DNA from: Prochlorococcus marinus
Lineage (GTDB): Bacteria; Cyanobacteriota; Cyanobacteriia; PCC-6307; Cyanobiaceae
DNA length: 64,000 bases
NCBI RefSeq assembly: GCF_001180245.1
Contig: NZ_CVSV01000116.1
Span: 62,001 to 126,000 of the forward strand
Direction: 5' to 3'
Position numbers and translations under genes: made by a program. Below are positions 36,924-45,642 of the stretch, piece after piece. Every line of letters begins with the position of its first letter. Within the stretch, counting starts at the first letter, position 1. Below the pieces are notes generated by a model, which saw only the letters and a program-made list of their open reading frames with translations, was not told where the DNA came from and did not search any database.

Positions 36924-38060
36924 ATGAATCTTTCAAAAAAATTTGAAGAATTAATTTTAAAACAGCTAGAGAGTTTTGGTTGCTCAATGGGCGTGACTAA
37001 TTTAGTTATGTATCTTGCTTCAGCTAAGCAAGGAACTAAAGCTTCTTTTGAAATGATTGGTCAATGGCCACAAATTGATAGGTTACTTACTTCAATAGAA
37101 GAGGATCCTTCACTAAAGGTTTCATCGCCTGATAGAAGATGGTACCCACTACAAGAAAACGATATTTTACTTGGTGTCCTTAGGGTAGAAACTGATTTGA
37201 AAGGTGAGAATTGGCCAGTATCTCTCGATTCTAGATTAAAGGCCCTTTCAACATCTTTAGCGAAATGCGTCTCTATTGAATTAGAACGTCAAAATAAAAA
37301 TGAAGAAGTCAATTATTTAAAAAATCAGGTCAATGTCATAATTCATCAATTAAGGAATCCATTAGCTGCTATTAGGACATATGCAAAATTATTAATAAAA
37401 AGACTCGGTTCAGATGATGATTCTATTGAAATAGTCGAACGCATGATTCTAGAGCAAAAACAAATTAATCAATATATGGATTCTTTTGCGCAATTAAATT
37501 CACCTATTCAACTTCCTCTGGAAATTGGTGAGGAAAGATTATTATTACCACCTAATTTAGATAATAAAAAGGTAATAACTGTTCAGAGTTTATTGAGTCC
37601 AATATTAGAGAGGGGTAAAGCTAATGCGGACTTAGAGAATAGAGATTGGACTGAACCTTCTCATTGGCCAGATTGGACTGTTTCGCCATTAGAGGCAAAA
37701 TATGCTGTAATTGCTGAAATTGTGGCTAATTTATTAGAAAATGCCTTTAAATATGCCCAAAAAGATGCTGAAATTGGACTCGGAATTACGAGTAATGGAC
37801 TTTATATATTTGATGATGGTAAAAAAATAACCAAAAATGAAAATGAGAAAATTTTTGAAAAAGGTTTTAGAGGATCAGCCGCTAAAAAGCAGGACGGAAC
37901 TGGTGTGGGACTTTTTTTAGCGAGGAAATTAGCGAAACAAATTGGGGGAGATTTGAGATTGCTGGAAAATAACTCGATTGATAATAATGAGAAATCAAAA
38001 AATCTTAAGAAGAAAAATATTTTTTATTTAGAACTACCTATAAAAGAATTGCATGCATAA
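36924..38060 (+). CDS. sensor histidine kinase (soluble, orphan)
   Basis: 378 aa with no membrane segment, so probably cytoplasmic or thylakoid-associated. The N-terminal 125 residues look like a small GAF-type sensor, followed by the HisKA dimer helix with phospho-acceptor His141 in IIHQLRNPLAAIRTYAKLL, the N box EIVANLLENAFKYA, the G1 region IFDDGK and the G2 box GTGVGLFLARKLA. No response regulator gene is adjacent. Its 3' end overlaps the convergent cobS by 23 bases. Confidence 0.88.
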   Translation: MNLSKKFEELILKQLESFGCSMGVTNLVMYLASAKQGTKASFEMIGQWPQIDRLLTSIEEDPSLKVSSPDRRWYPLQENDILLGVLRVETDLKGENWPVSLDSRLKALSTSLAKCVSIELERQNKNEEVNYLKNQVNVIIHQLRNPLAAIRTYAKLLIKRLGSDDDSIEIVERMILEQKQINQYMDSFAQLNSPIQLPLEIGEERLLLPPNLDNKKVITVQSLLSPILERGKANADLENRDWTEPSHWPDWTVSPLEAKYAVIAEIVANLLENAFKYAQKDAEIGLGITSNGLYIFDDGKKITKNENEKIFEKGFRGSAAKKQDGTGVGLFLARKLAKQIGGDLRLLENNSIDNNEKSKNLKKKNIFYLELPIKELHA

Positions 38061-38778
38061 ACATCATTGCAGTTTCAACTAGTACAACACTTGCACCGCA
38101 GGCATCGCCGTTGAAACCTCCAATTTTATTACCCAGTATGTTTGGGATGGAATAGCTTAGAAAAATACCAATCAAAATAAGAATTAAAAATTTAATTAAT
38201 TTTGCTTGGGATGTAATAGAAATAAATTGGTATGCAATGAAAATTAAAAGAAAAATAATGGAGATCAAAGATTCTTTTTTAAATCCATTCCAAAACTTTT
38301 TGTGACTAATAGATTTTTTCTTATAACTCATATATTTAAACTTTTCTATAAAAAATAAATTTGAAAATCTTCCCCAAAATAAGCATATAGGTAAGACAAA
38401 AATTATGAGGTTTTGAATTTTCAGTATGCAAGCAATTTGAATTAAAGTTATAAAAACTAAAGCTTGAACGCCAAAGGAACCAACTTTACTGTCTTTCATA
38501 GCTTTTAAACGTCTCTTTTTCCCAGCAAAAATACCATCGAAAGTATCCATTAAACCATCGAGGTGCAGACCACCAGTAATTAAATATCCCGAAGCCAAAC
38601 AAATTAATGCAGATGCATAAATTGACCATGAATTTGTTCTTAAAAAAAGAAAAATATAACTCTGTATTGTTCCAATAAAAAATCCCAAAGGCGGTGCAAA
38701 TTGTGCAATATTTTTAAATTCGGGATTAATTAAAGGTATCTTTGGAAATGTCGTATAGAAAATCCAAGAGCCTGCCAA
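38038..38778 (-). CDS. cobS: adenosylcobinamide-GDP ribazoletransferase (cobalamin synthase)
   Basis: Membrane enzyme joining adenosylcobinamide-GDP to the lower ligand in (pseudo)cobalamin synthesis. 246 aa from a TTG. The signatures GGLHLDGLMDTFDGIFAG and KDSKVGSFG, and the C-terminal IGGFNGDACGA, are intact, along with five or six hydrophobic segments. Upstream codons (FIKN before LAGSWIFYT) stay open for 14 codons without ATG, so the exact start is uncertain. This shows the organism makes its own corrinoid. Confidence 0.92.
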   Translation of the reverse strand: MAGSWIFYTTFPKIPLINPEFKNIAQFAPPLGFFIGTIQSYIFLFLRTNSWSIYASALICLASGYLITGGLHLDGLMDTFDGIFAGKKRRLKAMKDSKVGSFGVQALVFITLIQIACILKIQNLIIFVLPICLFWGRFSNLFFIEKFKYMSYKKKSISHKKFWNGFKKESLISIIFLLIFIAYQFISITSQAKLIKFLILILIGIFLSYSIPNILGNKIGGFNGDACGASVVLVETAMMFMHAILL

Positions 38779-38876
38779 ATTTTTTATAAAATATTTTTTG
38801 ATGAGATAAAAATAGATTCAATATTAAATAATAGGTTAGATTAATGAAAAAGGATCAAAAAATTTTATAAATTATC

Positions 38877-39995
38877 GTGTTTGAATTTGAAATTACATCG
38901 AATTGCAGTAATACAGGGGCAAGAACTGGTATATTTCGTACACCAAATGGTGAGGTAAATACACCAAAATTTATGCCTGTGGGTACTTTGGCAACGGTTA
39001 AAGGAATTTCATCTGAGCAGTTAAAGACTACAGGATCAGAAATGATTCTCTCAAATACCTTTCATCTTCATTTACAACCTGGAGAAAAATTAGTAAAAGA
39101 ATCTGGCGGAATACATAAGTTCATGAATTGGCCTAAGCCTATTCTTACTGATTCAGGAGGATATCAAGTTTTTAGTTTGGCTAAATTAAACAATATTTCT
39201 GATAAAGGAGTGGAATTTAAAAATCCAAGAGATGGTAGTCATGTATTTTTATCACCTGAAAAAGTAATACAGATTCAAATGGATCTTGGATCGGATGTTG
39301 CGATGGCTTTTGACCATTGTCCTCCGCATACAGCCAACGAAAATGATATTGAGGACTCTTTACAAAGAACTCATTCATGGTTGCAAAAATGTGTCGAGAC
39401 TCATCAGAAATCCAATCAAGCATTATTCGGTATAGTTCAAGGTGGTAAGTATCCAAGATTGAGAGAATATAGCGCAAAATATACAAGTTCTTTTGATCTC
39501 CCTGGAATAGCAGTTGGAGGTGTAAGTGTTGGTGAGGCAGCCGAAGAAATACATAGTGTAATTAATTACGTTCCGAAATTCTTACCAATAAATAAACCAA
39601 GATATTTAATGGGAATTGGCTCTTTAAAAGAAATTGCTTTGGCTGTTGCAAATGGATTTGATATATTTGACTGTGTTTTGCCTACAAGACTAGGAAGACA
39701 TGGGAGTGCATTGTTTAATGATGAAAAATTGAATTTGCGAAATGCTAGATTTAAAAATGATTTTTCTCCAATTGATAAAACTTGTAAATGCGAGACATGT
39801 AAATCCTATTCTCGCGCATATTTGCATCATTTAATTAGAAATGACGAAATATTAGGCCTAACCCTCATAAGTTTGCATAATATTGCTCATTTAATAAGAT
39901 TTACCAATGCAATTTCTACTGCAATTAGAGATAATTGTTTTACAAATGATTTCGCTCCTTGGAAAACATCCTCTATTGCTCACTATACGTGGTAA
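38877..39995 (+). CDS. tgt: tRNA-guanine transglycosylase
   Basis: Swaps G34 for the queuosine precursor preQ1 in tRNAs with GUN anticodons. 372 aa from a GTG start. Motifs: [38 protein letters not shown] (catalytic Asp), [33 protein letters not shown] and the zinc site CKCETCK plus a following His. It is followed 34 bases later by psbK on the same strand. Confidence 0.97.
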   Translation: MFEFEITSNCSNTGARTGIFRTPNGEVNTPKFMPVGTLATVKGISSEQLKTTGSEMILSNTFHLHLQPGEKLVKESGGIHKFMNWPKPILTDSGGYQVFSLAKLNNISDKGVEFKNPRDGSHVFLSPEKVIQIQMDLGSDVAMAFDHCPPHTANENDIEDSLQRTHSWLQKCVETHQKSNQALFGIVQGGKYPRLREYSAKYTSSFDLPGIAVGGVSVGEAAEEIHSVINYVPKFLPINKPRYLMGIGSLKEIALAVANGFDIFDCVLPTRLGRHGSALFNDEKLNLRNARFKNDFSPIDKTCKCETCKSYSRAYLHHLIRNDEILGLTLISLHNIAHLIRFTNAISTAIRDNCFTNDFAPWKTSSIAHYTW

Positions 39996-40029
39996 CGTCT
40001 TATCATAATTAACTAAATTATCAAAAAAG

Positions 40030-40170
40030 GTGCTCATTCTATTTAATACATTTGCTGAATTGCCCGAGGCTTATAAGGCCTTTGCTCCAACTGTTGATGT
40101 TCTTCCACTTATTCCTTTATTTTTCTTTTTATTGGTATTCGTTTGGCAAGCTGCAGTTGGTTTTAAATAA
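40030..40170 (+). CDS. psbK: photosystem II reaction center protein K
   Basis: 46 aa from a GTG (40030-40032), stop TAA 40168-40170. The mature sequence starts near [17 protein letters not shown], with the single helix [18 protein letters not shown], matching PsbK. There is no in-frame ATG nearby, so GTG initiation is the simplest reading. It follows tgt, an arrangement I recall from other picocyanobacteria, and is convergent with the oxidoreductase gene 26 bases away. Confidence 0.93.
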
Positions 40171-40196
40171 AATTCTTTTAGTTTAGATTGTTTGTA

Positions 40197-41201
40197 TTAG
40201 AAGGGATTTTCAAGTAAAATCGCATCTCCAGAATTATCTACAGCACTCTCTATAAAATCAGCAATTTTTAATGCTCTTGAGGCTTGCTCACCATCTACCT
40301 CCGTTATTTCTTTGCCCTGAACGCATTTAAGAAAATGCTCCAGTTCTGCATAAAGAGGTTCAATGGAGGTTGTGCTAACTTCTTCTACATATCCATCATT
40401 TCTATAAACTAATTCTCCATGCTCTGCTGTGTATGATTCATGAGATTTTCGATGGATTTGTAAAGTGTGATTTAAGAAATCAGTTTCTACTAGTCCATTT
40501 TGGCAGTGAGCACTTAAATTTCTAATTTTTTTGTGACTCATTTTGCTTGCAGTTAGGCTTGCAATAACATTATTTTTAAAAACTAAAGTAGCATTGACAT
40601 AATCTATTAATCCTTCGCTATTTCTTCCTCCAACTGCGGCTAATTTTTGTATTTTTGAGTTTACAAGTTCCAAAATAAGATCAATATCATGAATCATTAA
40701 ATCCATTACTACAGATACATCATTTGCTCTGTTTGCATGAGGACTGTGCCTCCTTGCTTCTAAAACAACAATTTCTTCATTATTTACTATTTTATTTAAT
40801 TCTCTAAAAGCAGGATTAAATCTTTCAATATGTCCAACTTGTAATAGACAGTTACTTGCATTAGCGGCCTCTATTAAAGATTTTGCTTCCAACTCGTTAG
40901 CTGCAATTGGTTTTTCAATTAGAACGTTAGCCCCTCCCATGAGACAATCTAGTCCTACTTTGTGATGAAGAAGTGTTGGGACAGCAATACAGATAGCATC
41001 AACTTTTGGAATTAAGTCCTTATAATCTTTGAACCATTCACATTGAAATTGGTCAATAGCTAATTTGCCTCTCTCTTCATTTGGATCTGCGACTCCAATG
41101 AGATTCGCATCTTTGAGTAAACTTAGTACTCGAGCATGATGCCAGCCCATATTCCCTATACCTATGACTCCAACCTTTACTGGTGATGAGGTTGGCTGCA
41201 T
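40197..41201 (-). CDS. Gfo/Idh/MocA family NAD(P)-dependent oxidoreductase
   Basis: 334 aa. The N-terminal Rossmann motif is VGVIGIGNMGWHHARVL; the family's EKPIAANELEA (EKP motif) and GHIERFNPAFRELN are present, followed by MIHDIDLIL, matching the HxxD region of the C-terminal domain. It probably acts on a sugar or sugar-nucleotide, but the substrate is not determined. A Fur-box-like sequence lies 14 bases upstream of the ATG. It follows the CBS-domain protein gene by 50 bases on the same strand. Confidence 0.88.
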   Translation of the reverse strand: MQPTSSPVKVGVIGIGNMGWHHARVLSLLKDANLIGVADPNEERGKLAIDQFQCEWFKDYKDLIPKVDAICIAVPTLLHHKVGLDCLMGGANVLIEKPIAANELEAKSLIEAANASNCLLQVGHIERFNPAFRELNKIVNNEEIVVLEARRHSPHANRANDVSVVMDLMIHDIDLILELVNSKIQKLAAVGGRNSEGLIDYVNATLVFKNNVIASLTASKMSHKKIRNLSAHCQNGLVETDFLNHTLQIHRKSHESYTAEHGELVYRNDGYVEEVSTTSIEPLYAELEHFLKCVQGKEITEVDGEQASRALKIADFIESAVDNSGDAILLENPF

Positions 41202-41214
41202 AATTTTGAATCCA

Positions 41215-41233
41215 TATATTTATTATCATTATC
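41215..41233 (-). promoter_or_regulatory. Fur-box-like sequence upstream of the Gfo/Idh gene
   Basis: Minus strand GATAATGATAATAAATATA matches the 19-bp Fur consensus GATAATGATAATCATTATC at 16 positions. In so AT-rich a genome this can arise by chance, so it is only a candidate. Confidence 0.35.
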
Positions 41234-41251
41234 CTCTATGAGGAGTCACAT

Positions 41252-42520
41252 TTAGCTTTTTGGAAGGATTATTTTAACACGATCAATTTTTGGACCTGAC
41301 ATAGAGATAACTTCAAATTTAATGTTATTAAAGTTTAAAACGTCGCCAATTTTTGGAACCATTTGAAATTTTTCTAACATAAATCCAGCAAGGGTATGAT
41401 AATCAGTACCTTCTGGAATAGAACATCCTAACTTTTTATTGATTTCGATAATTTCTGATTTTCCAGCTATTGACCATTTTTTAGAGAAATTATCTAACAT
41501 TCTCATGTCTGAATAAATTCTATTATTGAGCATTTCCTCTCCAACTATTTCGCCATTTAGATCAGCTGCAGTTATAAGTCCCTCTGTTCCACCGTGTTCA
41601 TCAACTACAAGTAAGAACGGATTGTAGTCTCTAACTATTGGAAATATCTCAGCAAGTGAACATGTTTCTATTATTTTTGTTACTGGCAAAAGGAATGGCT
41701 CTAATAATGTATCGGCTTGCATTTCACCTTTTGATATTGGCTTAGCTAGGTAGCGTAAATCTAATACACCTAATACATCATCTAAAGAATCACCAATCAC
41801 AAAGAAGCGAGCATGTCGAGTTTTATCTACTTGTTTCATAAGTTCTGAAAAGGTTATATTTTTTGGCAAAGTTACCATTTCAGATCTTGGAATCATCACT
41901 TCTTTAACCTGTGTATCTTTTAAAGCGAAAACTCCTTCAAGAATATTCTTCTCATCTGGTTTTAAACCTGTTACGTTATCTGTTTCTATAAGAGTTTCTA
42001 ATTCTCCAGCAGATAAACCCGAGTTTAAAGAATCCCATTTGTTATTTAAATTGAACAAACCTAAACATGCGCTAGCAAAAAATTCTATTGTTTTCACTAT
42101 AGGATTCATAGCTTTTCTTACGGCATCGAATATTGTGGTTAACCTTAATGCAGCAGATTCTGGATTGTTAATTACTAAAGCTTTTGGAATAAGTCCAGAA
42201 ACAAGAGTAACAACTAAAACAATAAATAAAAATAATAGAAGATCATAAAATCTATTTGATAAATTATTGCTTTTCCAATAATCATTAGCCAGGTTATTGC
42301 TGAGCCATCCAATTGCAATTAATGAAATTGTTACTCCAAATTGAGAAGCAATTAATGAAGATCTAAATCGTTTTTGAATTTTTAAAATTGAAAATGCTCC
42401 TTTCTTTTTTTCTTCTATTAACCTTAAAACTTTACTTGGTCTTATTAATAAAAAAGAGAGTTCACTCGCTGCGAAAAAAGCTGGTAAAAATAAAAGAAAT
42501 AAAAGTAGAGTTATTTTCAT
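41252..42520 (-). CDS. CNNM/CorC-type membrane protein with CBS pair
   Basis: 422 aa with three or four hydrophobic segments in an N-terminal DUF21 domain (LLLFLLFLPAFFAASELSFLLI; QFGVTISLIAIGWLSN), then two CBS domains (KEVMIPRSEMVTLPKN, FLLVVDEHGGTEGLITAADL-GEIVGE) and a C-terminal CorC/HlyC domain. Such proteins are often annotated as hemolysins but are thought to be Mg2+/Co2+ exporters or regulators. The start overlaps no neighbour. Confidence 0.88.
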   Translation of the reverse strand: MKITLLLFLLFLPAFFAASELSFLLIRPSKVLRLIEEKKKGAFSILKIQKRFRSSLIASQFGVTISLIAIGWLSNNLANDYWKSNNLSNRFYDLLLFLFIVLVVTLVSGLIPKALVINNPESAALRLTTIFDAVRKAMNPIVKTIEFFASACLGLFNLNNKWDSLNSGLSAGELETLIETDNVTGLKPDEKNILEGVFALKDTQVKEVMIPRSEMVTLPKNITFSELMKQVDKTRHARFFVIGDSLDDVLGVLDLRYLAKPISKGEMQADTLLEPFLLPVTKIIETCSLAEIFPIVRDYNPFLLVVDEHGGTEGLITAADLNGEIVGEEMLNNRIYSDMRMLDNFSKKWSIAGKSEIIEINKKLGCSIPEGTDYHTLAGFMLEKFQMVPKIGDVLNFNNIKFEVISMSGPKIDRVKIILPKS

Positions 42521-42538
42521 TCAATGACAAATGAATAA

Positions 42539-42611
42539 TGGGGGTGGCGAGGATCGAACTCGCCTTAGCCAAATTATGAGTTTGGTGCATTCACCAGATT
42601 GCTACACCCCC
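42539..42611 (-). tRNA. tRNA with anticodon CAT (tRNA-Met or lysidine-type tRNA-Ile2)
   Basis: 73 nt on the minus strand. Acceptor GGGGGTG/CACCCCC, discriminator A. Anticodon stem CCAAA/TTTGG, loop CTCATAA. The paired first base and the lack of three G-C pairs in the anticodon stem rule against the initiator. The ACTCATAAT context also fits the plastid-type tRNA-Ile(CAU), which is read after lysidine modification, so amino-acid identity is uncertain. No CCA encoded. Confidence 0.9.
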
Positions 42612-42621
42612 AAGGGAATTT

Positions 42622-42650
42622 ATGTAATTTTAATTACATTGAATTTCAAT
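42622..42650. repeat. two adjoining palindromes upstream of the CAT tRNA
   Basis: ATGTAATT-TT-AATTACAT (42622-42639) and ATTGAA-T-TTCAAT (42638-42650) adjoin just upstream of the minus-strand tRNA 5' end, in the space divergent with pyrE. Confidence 0.5.
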
Positions 42651-42752
42651 ATACAATATAAAAATAATATTTCAAAAAACACCTCATTAGGAAGTTTTTG
42701 TGAGATTTCTTTTTTTTCTTCTAATCTTTAAATATAAATTTAACTTTTACTA

Positions 42753-43313
42753 ATGGGCAAATTTTCGGCTAAGTATGATTTAAATAAAGCAAAATTGTTA
42801 AAACAGTTAATTGAAAAATCTTATAAGAAAGGAAACTTCACTTTATCCTCAGGAAAAAAAAGCAGTCATTACTTGAACTGTAAACCAGTTTCATTAAATA
42901 GCGAAGGCTTAAACTTAATAAGTGATTTATTTTTAGAGTTAAAGGACTCAAGATCAAAAGCTGTAGCAGGATTAACATTAGGTGCAGATCCTTTAGTAAG
43001 TGGATTAATTGTCAAAGCAGCTTTGCATAGACTAGACCTTGATGGTTTAATAATTCGCAAAGAAATCAAAAAATACGGAACCAAAGCTGGGATAGAGGGC
43101 CCTACATTAGAGGAAGGAACTTTGGTAACTGTTTTGGAGGATGTCGTAACAACTGCTGGTTCAGTCATAAAAGCAATAAAAAAGTTACGCGAAAATAATT
43201 ATGTTGTTGAGGAAGTTTTGTCTATAGTTGATAGGCAAGAAGGGGGATTAGAGGCTCTTGAAGATGAAAATGTTAAATTAAAGAGTCTTTTTACAATAAA
43301 AGACTTTTTATAA
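42753..43313 (+). CDS. pyrE: orotate phosphoribosyltransferase
   Basis: Adds ribose-5-phosphate from PRPP to orotate in pyrimidine synthesis. 186 aa. Motifs: [19 protein letters not shown] near the N-terminus, the flexible loop region [18 protein letters not shown], and the PRPP-binding [18 protein letters not shown]. 10 bases upstream of ygfZ, so the two are probably co-transcribed. pyrB is elsewhere in the window at 4251. Confidence 0.96.
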   Translation: MGKFSAKYDLNKAKLLKQLIEKSYKKGNFTLSSGKKSSHYLNCKPVSLNSEGLNLISDLFLELKDSRSKAVAGLTLGADPLVSGLIVKAALHRLDLDGLIIRKEIKKYGTKAGIEGPTLEEGTLVTVLEDVVTTAGSVIKAIKKLRENNYVVEEVLSIVDRQEGGLEALEDENVKLKSLFTIKDFL

Positions 43314-43323
43314 TTATTTCAAA

Positions 43324-44160
43324 ATGCAAGATAGAAAAAAAAAGTTTTGGCTTGAAAAATTTGATTGTTTTTCTATTACTGGAAAAGATGCCAGAAAATT
43401 TTTGAATGGAATAACAACTGGTAATATTCTTAATTCAGAAAATAAAGTTATCAAAACTTGTTGGTTAACTCCAAATGGAGTTTTAAAGTCATTAATTGAA
43501 ATTATTTTTTTAGAAAGAAACTTAGAAGTAATTATCTTAGCCGGTAATACTAATGAAATAATAGATTACTTTAATCAAATTATTTTTCCAGTGGATGATG
43601 TATATCTAAGTGAACCTTTCTTAATAAATAGAATTCAGGAAATTGATGAATCTAGTTCATGGAGACATTACCAGCCTATTTTCTTCAAAACAGAAGATAA
43701 AGAATTTGAATTATATAAAAATAAACTAAATTTACTAAATCCCAATGATTTAAAACTTTGGAAGATTAATCAGGCAATACCCTCATTAGGAATGGAAATA
43801 AACGGAAAAAATAATCCTCTTGAGCTTGGATTACAAGATCTTATAGATTTTAATAAAGGTTGTTATTTAGGGCAAGAAACAATGTCAAAAATAAAAAATG
43901 TTTCTTCTTTAAAACAGGAAATAAGAACTTGGAAATCATTAGAATCTAATTTGAATTTAGACGTTGAAGATAAAAATTTGTATATAAATTCTGCTAAGGA
44001 TATTTCTGTAGGCAAAATCACTAGTTTTTTTAAATCAGATTCTCAAATAAAAGGTTTAGCAATGATAAAAAGAAAATATTTAGAGGAAGGAAGTTATTGT
44101 TTTTCAGAAATTTTTGGAAAAATTATTATCAATAAATCTGTAGGATCAATTTTTCTTTAA
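43324..44160 (+). CDS. ygfZ: YgfZ/GcvT-like folate-binding protein
   Basis: 278 aa. The diagnostic YgfZ motif K-G-C-Y-x-G-Q-E is present as NKGCYLGQETMSK, and WKINQAIPSLGMEI precedes it as in the family. YgfZ proteins bind tetrahydrofolate and help assemble or repair certain Fe-S enzymes such as MiaB. The 3' end overlaps the convergent nuclease gene by 15 bases. Confidence 0.9.
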   Translation: MQDRKKKFWLEKFDCFSITGKDARKFLNGITTGNILNSENKVIKTCWLTPNGVLKSLIEIIFLERNLEVIILAGNTNEIIDYFNQIIFPVDDVYLSEPFLINRIQEIDESSSWRHYQPIFFKTEDKEFELYKNKLNLLNPNDLKLWKINQAIPSLGMEINGKNNPLELGLQDLIDFNKGCYLGQETMSKIKNVSSLKQEIRTWKSLESNLNLDVEDKNLYINSAKDISVGKITSFFKSDSQIKGLAMIKRKYLEEGSYCFSEIFGKIIINKSVGSIFL

Positions 44161-45561
44161 TTGATCTTTGATTAAATATTCTGAAATTTTTAGAGTAGCC
44201 AAACAATCATCTTTGTTATATTGGATAATTTTTTTTAAAAATATTTCGTTTTCTGTAATTTGATATTGAATCCACCAATAAAGTGCTTTCGAGCCACTTA
44301 CATTTTTCTGCACCCATTCGAATCCAAGCCAATTAGAAACAGTTTTTAAGCCATAGTTTTTTAGTGGTAATATCCAAGACTTTCTTATTAAGGTATGTAA
44401 GTCAATAAATCTTGAGGCAAGTAGATCAATTTCTTCAAAACTAAAATTTAGTTCTTTAGCAATATTAATTATTGATATTTTTTCAGTTTCCCCGTAATGC
44501 AAAACTGGCCATTCCTTGTGTGAAAAAAGTATTTCAATAATTTGCCTGTAAGATTCTCCTGTATTGTTTTTAAGATTTAGAATTGGTTCGTAAATAAGAT
44601 CTTCTTTTTTTATAGACAAATTATTTACTTTTAAAAATCCATATAAAAAATTATGCTTTTCATCTGGATTTGACTCAATATCAAATACATAAAATCCCGA
44701 ACATATTTTTTCTAATAGGTCTTCCGTATTATTATTAGAAATGAAACATGGTTCTCCAGAGATATATGCTTGTGCTTGCTTTACAAATATGGATGCTTTT
44801 TCATACTTTTGATCGTTGAATTTAGATAATTTCTCTCCAAGTTGTTTTGCGTTGCACGAAGCTAATGTTTGGGTATTAGTTATTCCTTTTGCTTTGAGTA
44901 ATGAGGCCGTTTTGGACCCTATTCCATCTATATCTGTTAAATATCCATTTTCTTTTGCTTCTTTGTCACAAAATTTTTGCCAGGAACAAATAGTACATTT
45001 TTTTCTATCTTGAGTTATTTCTGGTAGAGATCCTTCTAAGCATTCATTCAAATTTAATAAAACATTTAAAACTTTTTTTCTTAATTTTTTATTTAAATAA
45101 ATTTCTTCAACTTTAACTTTTTTATCAAAAGTTGAAATTACTAATCCTTTCTCAATTTTAGATTGTTGAAAAGATTCCAACAGCATAGAACAAAAAGCTA
45201 AGTCGAATAAATGTTCTTTTGTTGTTTTGTGGCCTAACTTATAAACAGCAGGTAAATATTTATATTGTCCCCATTTACTTTTACCTTTAGTCTTTACGAG
45301 TAATTGTGGACGTATCTCTGCGTTTATATTTTGGAAAAGATTCCCTTTGATTTTTAATCCAATTACCCCTTGATAACCATTTTTACAGGCTTTTAATCCT
45401 GTATATATTTCACCATTACAAAATTCAGAGAAAATTTGAAATTGATTAATTTTATCTATAGCTTTATGAGGAGACCAAACTTCATAAGATTTTTTACCCT
45501 TAAAATCGAGCCATGCTTTTCTTTTGCATCTTGTAAAATTTTTTAAATGAAGAGAATTCAA
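44146..45561 (-). CDS. TM0106-type RecB/Cas4-like nuclease fused to HhH and RNase H-like domains
   Basis: 471 aa. N-terminal RecB/Cas4-like region (residues about 1-215) with an early Cys (FTRCKRKAWLDF) and the cluster KKCTICSWQKFC, so four Cys fit an Fe-S site; then a helix-hairpin-helix (IDGIGSKTASLLKAKG); then an exonuclease-like domain with FDIESNP, DLHTLI and QYNKDDC, matching PF13482-type RNase_H_2. The expected acidic ExK catalytic triplet of the RecB half reads LPAVYKLG, so that active site looks degraded while the DEDD-like one is intact. The role is unknown. Confidence 0.82.
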   Translation of the reverse strand: MNSLHLKNFTRCKRKAWLDFKGKKSYEVWSPHKAIDKINQFQIFSEFCNGEIYTGLKACKNGYQGVIGLKIKGNLFQNINAEIRPQLLVKTKGKSKWGQYKYLPAVYKLGHKTTKEHLFDLAFCSMLLESFQQSKIEKGLVISTFDKKVKVEEIYLNKKLRKKVLNVLLNLNECLEGSLPEITQDRKKCTICSWQKFCDKEAKENGYLTDIDGIGSKTASLLKAKGITNTQTLASCNAKQLGEKLSKFNDQKYEKASIFVKQAQAYISGEPCFISNNNTEDLLEKICSGFYVFDIESNPDEKHNFLYGFLKVNNLSIKKEDLIYEPILNLKNNTGESYRQIIEILFSHKEWPVLHYGETEKISIINIAKELNFSFEEIDLLASRFIDLHTLIRKSWILPLKNYGLKTVSNWLGFEWVQKNVSGSKALYWWIQYQITENEIFLKKIIQYNKDDCLATLKISEYLIKDQLKKN

Positions 45562-45642
45562 ATTATTTTTTAAGGGCGGTTTTAAAATTTACTCATAATA
45601 AATTAGTATAGACAATTAAAAGAAATCAAGGAAACTTTAAAT

